A stretch of 64,000 nucleotides of DNA from Spizellomyces punctatus DAOM BR117 (lineage: Eukaryota > Chytridiomycota > Chytridiomycetes > Spizellomycetales > Spizellomycetaceae): positions 1,856,983 to 1,920,982 of the forward strand of contig NW_015971538.1 in NCBI RefSeq assembly GCF_000182565.1, in the 5' to 3' direction. The notes beneath the pieces are model-generated. The model was not told the origin of the DNA, searched no databases, and saw nothing but the letters and a program-made list of their open reading frames with translations. Below are positions 58,099 through 64,000 of this stretch, piece by piece. The translations under genes were made by a program, and so were the position numbers. Within the stretch, counting starts at the first letter, position 1, and each line of letters opens with the position of its first letter.

Positions 58099-59948
58099 AT
58101 GCCCAACATTTTCCGCACAACTGCGTCGCTTCTAGCGGCATCAGTTATCCTTTCTAGTACATCTGGCACTGCGGCCTTTCCCGTCCCAGAGTGGATCACT
58201 TCTTTGAAAGAGTTTGGAACTGCCACTGAGTCCCTTTTAAAAATCCGCTCACTTGAGTTGTTTGGCATCCTCGCTCCACTACCCAATAATGCCCCACCGA
58301 CGCAAGGTCCCTATCGAAAACCCACGCAGAAAGCTAGCGATCAGGTCCTTCTGTCCCCCGGCTTGACCGCTCGTTATCTGACACGCCAAATTGCAAACCA
58401 TGCTGACCAGCCTTCGTTTTGGCCATGTACTGGTGAACCAACTCATGCTGTTTTCTGCATTGAGGCGGAGAGGGAAGAGATTGAGAAGCCTGGTGCTGGT
58501 AATGGCTACCGTCTTTTAATTTTCGTTGTTGAACTTTTTGATAATCATTCTCTTACTCGATAGGCAACTTCTCAAAGATCATTCCTAAATTCAATCCTTC
58601 CGTACAGGCAGTTGACCTGAAGACAGGCAAAGTTACCACATTTCTCCGTGGCATGACCCGCTGTGATGGGCTTCGTGTCACACCTTGGGGAACTGTCTTG
58701 GCTACGGTAAATGCCCACATGCTGTTATCATTATAAAACAGCCCAATCTCTAATACACGCAAATCCTTAACAGGAGGAAGACGACAAAGGGGGTGTATAC
58801 GAGATCTTCGATCCCTTCAACCTACCTGCTGGTACCACCGTCACTGATCGTGCGACGGGAAGCATTGCTGATGCGACCGGTGCAAAAGTTGACAAGGTGG
58901 TGAAGAGGACTGCCCTGCCTACCATTGCCTGGGAAGGACTTTACATTGATCCTTCTGGCGTTGTCTATGGAGGAGATGAACTGAGACCAGGTAAGAATCA
59001 GGAAGAAATTGTCGTTATGCAAGTGCTAACTCATGTTCTTACGATAGGAAGCGGCAAACAAGGAGCAAACGGTGGTTCCCTCTACAAGTTTGTCCCAACC
59101 AAACCTCTCAAGTCCAAGGGTGTGATCCGTAACCCCGCGGATTCTCCCCTGGCTGCGGGTGCTGTGTACGCCTTTCAGGCTTCTTGTATTGCGCATGGTG
59201 AAGCCAAATTTCCACAAGCTGGCCAAGGATGCGAGATTGGCGAAGGTGGTTGGGTGCGTATCCCCAACCCCTCTGCGGCACGCTCGGAGGCCGACCGGGT
59301 CCGAGCCACAGGCTACTACAGACCAGAAGATCTTATCAACGACCCTCACTACAAAGGACCCGGTGTGCGAATCTGCTGGACCAATACTGGGGCTGCAGAT
59401 GCTAAAAACTACGGAGAGGTTAATTGTCTGATCGATGAGACAGTAGTTACAGATGGAGAAATTTCGAGGCATCAGCAGAGCTATGCGACCATTGGAGGGA
59501 AGGTAGCCTATGCAACCGCTAATCGGTAGGTCCCATCTTATTATTATCTTCATGGGCTGTTCCTTTCTTGTACGGTTTCCTGACCTCGTCATTTCCTCTT
59601 TTGGCTACTAGCTTCATCACTGGCACACCAGAATTCAACCAGCCAGACAACCTCGACTTTCAACCCAACTCTCGCAACGTTGCGATCATTGAAGACAACC
59701 CGAACGGAGATATTTTCATGTGCCTTCCTGATGGCGCAGATAAAGATACGGAAAGCGATGGATGTATTCGTTTCCTCTCTGTCAGGGACACATCAGCGGA
59801 GCCAACTGGATTCACGTTTTTGCCCGGTGGAACCAAGGCGATTCTGTCCATCCAACACTCCAATGATGAGTTGATGACCAAGGTGGATGGCTTTGATACC
59901 GATGATATCCTTATCATTGAAGGGTTTAGGAAGCCTTTATGGGCCTAG
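58099..59948 (+). CDS. Secreted PhoX-like (DUF839) phosphatase
   Basis: Five exons (58099-58498, 58564-58706, 58774-58990, 59048-59525, 59612-59948) join in frame to 524 residues. A signal peptide is evident (FRTTASLLAASVILSSTSGTAAF). The body has the PhoX/DUF839 beta-propeller pattern: FLRGMTRCDGLRVTPWGTVLAT, LPTIAWEGLYIDPSGVVYGGDELRPG, GSLYKFVP, and a late DNLDFQPNSRNVAIIEDN followed by FLPGGTKAILSIQHS. PhoX enzymes are Ca/Fe-dependent phosphomonoesterases that release phosphate from organic esters. The Asp/Glu-rich loops fit metal binding, but individual ligands were not assigned. The two upstream CACGTG boxes and TATA suggest induction by phosphate starvation. A non-enzymatic DUF839 relative is the main alternative. 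Confidence 0.82.
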
Positions 59949-60661
59949 AATATAGTTTTTTAGAATGGGAGCCTCGATAGAAATAGTAGTGCGTCCGATG
60001 TGGACATGGCAATACAACCGTACCTTAGAACTTCTTATTGGCATTGAAATAGAGTACGCAGGAAGTACCTAATAGAGTTTTTTAACACCCTTTTTGTGGA
60101 GTAGCATGGTAGTATATGCATACCAAGATGGGGTGGTCTGGTCTTGTCCGTTGTTGGGCGTCCGTATCCCAATGGTTGCGTATGTAGCGTCAGACCCCCG
60201 CTAATGTGTCGTTCATTCGACAATGTTCAACTGAGGCCAGTATGGTTTCCAAGTTTCTGGCAATAGGTAATTTGATGACATTACATGCCCAAATTATGTA
60301 TGCCTGGTAGCCTCCGCATGAATTGTGGATTTTCCACAAAAACAAAAGCTATTGAAATCTAGAGACGGAACAATCCAAGAATCGGCAACTGATGGCGAAC
60401 TATATCGTAGCTCATTGAGAGAAGCCATTCTTCTTACTTATGGAGACGTGAAATTTATATTCTAATTTGAACCAGGTAATCTTCTCCACACATTACTACG
60501 TTCAGGTTTTAAATCACGCTCCACCTAGTACTCTCAACAGTCTAGACCTTGCACAACGTATAGCGGTACCTCTTGAGCGATACCTCCTGACGGACAATCC
60601 GCTTAACCTTGAATCATAGACTGCCCTTTGGGGTAAGTGATGACATATTTCCGAGTTGACA
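59949..60661. other. Tail-to-tail intergenic region, PhoX-like/ATPase
   Basis: Contains the 3' regions of two convergent genes. A plausible last exon of the ATPase may lie here: the frame at its end coincides with a GTGAGT donor, and an acceptor near 60635 would add about 45 residues. Nothing else is supported. Confidence 0.4.
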
Positions 60662-63600
60662 TTATAAACAAGTACTCACCCATCGAGTTGGATGCATGTT
60701 AAGCCCCTCGATTGCCGGGTTCCAAGTAACAGGGAAGACTAGAAGGTACATTAGCTTCATACTCATGCAGCAAATATACAGGTACCGTCTTACAATGGCG
60801 AAGTAAAAGTTTTCTCACAGCGGAGTAAGCTACGATCAAGGCCCCGGATGCCATTCCAATAAGCCAGTAAATAGGCGACAGGTGGTAGCTTGTGCCAAAA
60901 CCAGCTGGAAGCGTAACATTAGCATGGTGTCCGTAAGGACACCCGAAATCAGGACTCACTGTTCAAAGGTGGAGCGTAGACAATGAAAGCCGTGAATGCA
61001 GATCCAGATAAAACAGAGAGGAAGGTATACCGATTTCTGTAGAAGTATCAGACTGGAATGCGCTACATCTCTAGTCGTTGAAGGGCAACTACTCACTTGA
61101 AAACGTAAATACCAAAGGGCATCCTGTATTTGAACTTGCAGGCAAACAGATTCCACATTTGATTGATCATGAGACAAAAGTAGAATGCCGATTGGCCCTG
61201 CGCTAGAGCATCAAGTTGATCATCCGCGTTCTACATCAAATTGTTTTTAGATGCGATTGGAGTGAGAAATTAGACGAACTTGCGAAAAATACTTACGAGT
61301 ACATGGCCTGACTGCGTGATATAGTCGGATGCTCCCGTTACAAAACCACCGTTATTTTGAAGGTTGTATGCATCGTACGGTGTCAATCTGAAGGGTTCGC
61401 CAGTGGCGGCGCTCTTGGCGTTATAAAGCACGACAAAGAAAGCCAAGATACATCCGCCAGTCTCCAAAATGGCAGCCTCAATATAAGCCCAGGATAGAAC
61501 ACCAGCATCAACCAGCACCTCGCCGTTGGCAGGCCTAGTCTTGCGTTTCCAGTAATACAATGTGAACGGGGCGCGTACAAATTTCGAAAGTTTCTCAAAG
61601 AAGCCCAGTTCTGAAAGGTCCTCACTAGAACCACCTCCATGCTGCAGATCCTCTGCTTGATACTGTCTGCGGCGAACGATCGACTCTTCCGTCACAGGTT
61701 GACGGGGCGGGAGTTTCATAAGGCCTTCTTTGGATTCAGGTGGCTCCCAGGCAAAACAGAGAGCAGCAAACAGTTCGAACCCGAGGTCTACGACGAGAAT
61801 TTGAAGGGTCGCTAACATAATGGGGAGCGGAACGACAGCATAGAGGAGAAAAGGTACAACTTCGGGGATGATATGCGTCAAGGTGTACTGGATACTCTTT
61901 TTTAGGTTGGCAAAAATCAATCGTCCTGGTATATGAAAAGTCAGGATATTATCACTAACTCATATGTGTGAGCTTAATTCATACCTTCGGCAATACCGCC
62001 TACGATGGAAGCAAAATTATCGTCCAACAGAATCATCGAAGCTGCTTCCTTTGAAACATCCGATCCAGAAATATTCATAGCAATCCCCAGATCAGCCTTC
62101 TTCAATGCTGGGGAATCGTTCACACCATCTCCGGTAACGCCAACAATGTGTCCCAGATTTTGGGCACGAGAAACGATTTCCAGCTTATGTTTCGGACTCG
62201 TTCGGGCAAAGATAATCTACCAAAATGTTGTGAATGGAAGCCCGTGGTATTGAGCAGGATGAACCAACTTACTTCCTCCTTCATAAGGATTTTGTCCCAA
62301 TCACTATCAGTTAAATCATCGATTGTTTCACCATGAATGACGATGGAAGAGTACTCGTGTTCTTGGATAGTCTCAATTGGACGACCAGTCTTTTTGGCCA
62401 AAGTTTCTTTCGTATGGCCCAACATTAGGTTAATCTTACGTCCGATAGCCTGGTTTGCATATATGAGAATGATTATAATGTTGCAAAAGATCGTTGGTCT
62501 AAAGTGGCAAACGATGTACCTCGGCTGTCAAAGGGTGATCACCAGTAACCATCATGACTTTTATACCGGCTTCTCGGCATCGACCAATGGCTTCGCGAAC
62601 ACCATGCTTGGGTGGGTCTTCCAAGCTGATAAGTCCCATAAAGCATAGATCTCGCTGTAAAGAGAATAGCGCATTAACCCTGATGGCAGCTGGTCCAGAG
62701 CAAAATTTCGTGATAACACTACCGTTGGATAATTCTCCTTCTCCTTTGAAAACTCTATATTTTCTGGATATTTTTCCGCAGGCATTTGTAATTGTGCAAA
62801 AGCCAGCACTCGACGTCCTTTGCCAGCCATCCACTGGTAGGTCTTTAAAAATGCCTGTTCATGCTCAGAGGTCAGCGGCACGTCTTTGCCGTTTACCAGA
62901 ATAACAGAGCACATCTTTAAAACTCTTTCGGGGGCTCCCTTTAGGTACAGCGTAAAGACACCGTTTGCATGTTGTTTCCGGTGGATGGTTAGAGCCCATT
63001 TATTGTCAGAATTGAACGGGACTTCAAAAACTTTGGGATACTTTGCGCTCAACTATTTGTCCATCAAATAAGTAGGAGGAAGGTGTTTGAAAAAATCAAA
63101 AGATAGTCCTTACTTGGTCAATGTCGCTCAATTGCTGTGCTGACCAACGCAAAAGACCACTTTCGGTCGCATCCCCATTGATGTTCCTGTGCCCCATGTA
63201 GCAATTAATGTCAAGATTCATGCATAACCAAAATGGCTTAGCATTCTTACCTCTCGGGAACCGGAACGTCGGCTCGGTCAAAGCGCGCCCTGTGGTATGA
63301 ATAGTGAGCAGCCATAGTAACATGCATGAAACAAGAGATTAACGATTCCTACCTAGTGCACATGGCAGAAAGATGTAGCATTTCATTGACCCCACTGATA
63401 GATTGATCAAAAGCGCCTTCTTCGGCCTCCAAATTGGTTGCATGTGGATCCGCTGAAAGGATTCGTAGACTTGTCCAAATGCTCGCGACTGTCATTCGAT
63501 TCTTTGTAAGTGTTCCGGTTTTGTCAGTGGCCAAAAGGGTTATTGCGCCCAAGGTTTCGACTCCACGAAGATCTTTCACCAAGACGTTACGTGCGGCCAT

Positions 63601-64000
63601 GCGCTTTGCAGCAATGGTCAATAGCATCGTCATTGTCGCCGGAAGTCCCTGCGGTACCCAAGCGGTGAGAACTCCAATTGCAAAGTTGAAGGCAGTGTTT
63701 ATCTTTTTGTCTTTGATCATGATTACAATAAAGAATATAAGGGCAGAAATGAAAGCTATCGTGGCGATGATGGAGACAAAGTCATCGATTTCGCGTGATA
63801 GCGGGCTGGGCCTCTTCTTTTCATTTTGCGTGAGTCCGGCAATCTGTCCTAGAACCGTTTTATCGCCAATCCGAATAACGACTCCATAACACTCTCCAGA
63901 TATAGCCAGAGTGCCGCTAAATGCCAGATTGGTTGCTTCGAGAGGGTTTTTATGGGTATTGTGAGCAGTACGTTCTTGCGGATCAGATTCGCCAGTTAGG
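60662..64000 (-). CDS. Na,K-ATPase-type (IIC) P-type cation pump, N-terminally partial
   Basis: A multi-exon minus-strand gene that runs off the right edge, so the N-terminus and M1-M2 are missing. It begins inside the actuator domain with [10 protein letters not shown]. It continues with M3-M4 ([41 protein letters not shown]), the phosphorylation site [28 protein letters not shown] and [21 protein letters not shown]. The M5-M6 region reads [17 protein letters not shown] and [21 protein letters not shown]. Motif order and spacing match Na,K/H,K-ATPase alpha subunits rather than fungal Pma1 or ENA pumps. Ion-site residues differ from animals: PQGL in M4 (animals PEGL), and Glu in place of the second M6 Asp. 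M7-M10 follow to about 60700. The 3' end (TAA at 60662-60664) is tentative because it overlaps a donor-like site. Location: plasma membrane. Confidence 0.88.

Noticed and set aside
1-64000. CRISPR arrays, insertion sequences, rRNA genes, riboswitches
   Set aside because: No regularly spaced repeats, transposase motifs, terminal inverted repeats or rRNA-like sequence were found. The gene structures are eukaryotic throughout.

Overview
This window looks like nuclear DNA from a zoosporic (flagellated), early-diverging fungus, most likely Chytridiomycota or a close relative. Three lines of evidence support this. Most genes carry short introns (about 54-111 nt) with GTRNGT donors, YAG acceptors and CTAAY-like branch sites. 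The core proteins are fungal-type (Mak5, Bmt6, Mdm35, Set3, Pab1, a hybrid histidine kinase). Genes typical of flagellates or animals and lost in most Dikarya are also present: a heterotrimeric-type kinesin-2, a TBC1D31-like centriolar protein and a Na,K-ATPase-type (IIC) pump. There are no prokaryotic operons, CRISPR arrays, rRNA genes or recognisable transposons.

Layout: a TBC1D31-like gene, 5'-truncated by the window edge (1-3641, +); a CHASE-PAS-HisKA-HATPase-REC hybrid histidine kinase (3895-8757, -); tRNA-Ser(AGA); intronless BRR2 spliceosomal helicase (9989-16597, -); a BMT6-like rRNA methyltransferase (+); tRNA-Glu(TTC); a small Sel1-repeat protein (-); a 1.7 kb stretch with no gene called; a long-chain acyl-CoA synthetase (-); an arrestin-SH3 protein (+); a CAMK-like kinase with KA1 domain (+); a compact ten-exon kinesin (+); MAK5/DDX24 RNA helicase (-); MDM35/TRIAP1 (+); a phage-type Dam methyltransferase-like nuclear gene (36865-38920, -); kinesin-2 (+); mitochondrial ribosomal protein uS4m (-); PAB1 (+); intronless SET3/KMT2E-like reader (-); a short-chain dehydrogenase (+); a secreted endoglycoceramidase-like GH5 enzyme (-); a secreted PhoX-type phosphatase (+); and a IIC P-type ATPase truncated by the right edge (-).

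From the compact kinesin to the right edge, twelve successive genes alternate strand without exception, so they form tail-to-tail pairs separated by shared divergent promoters.

The most unusual element is the 36.9-38.9 kb gene. Its six exons join with consistent phase into a 568-residue protein. It has a basic N-terminus, a helix-turn-helix-like domain of a bacterial/phage pattern, and a domain resembling phage DNA N6-adenine methyltransferases (Dam, PF05869-like). The usual catalytic N/D-P-P-Y motif reads S-P-P-L. This looks like a prokaryote-derived module domesticated in a fungal nucleus, probably as a DNA-binding or altered-activity protein. A second notable signal is a pair of identical 12-bp CACGTG boxes plus a TATA box in front of the PhoX-like phosphatase, which suggests Pho4-type control by phosphate.
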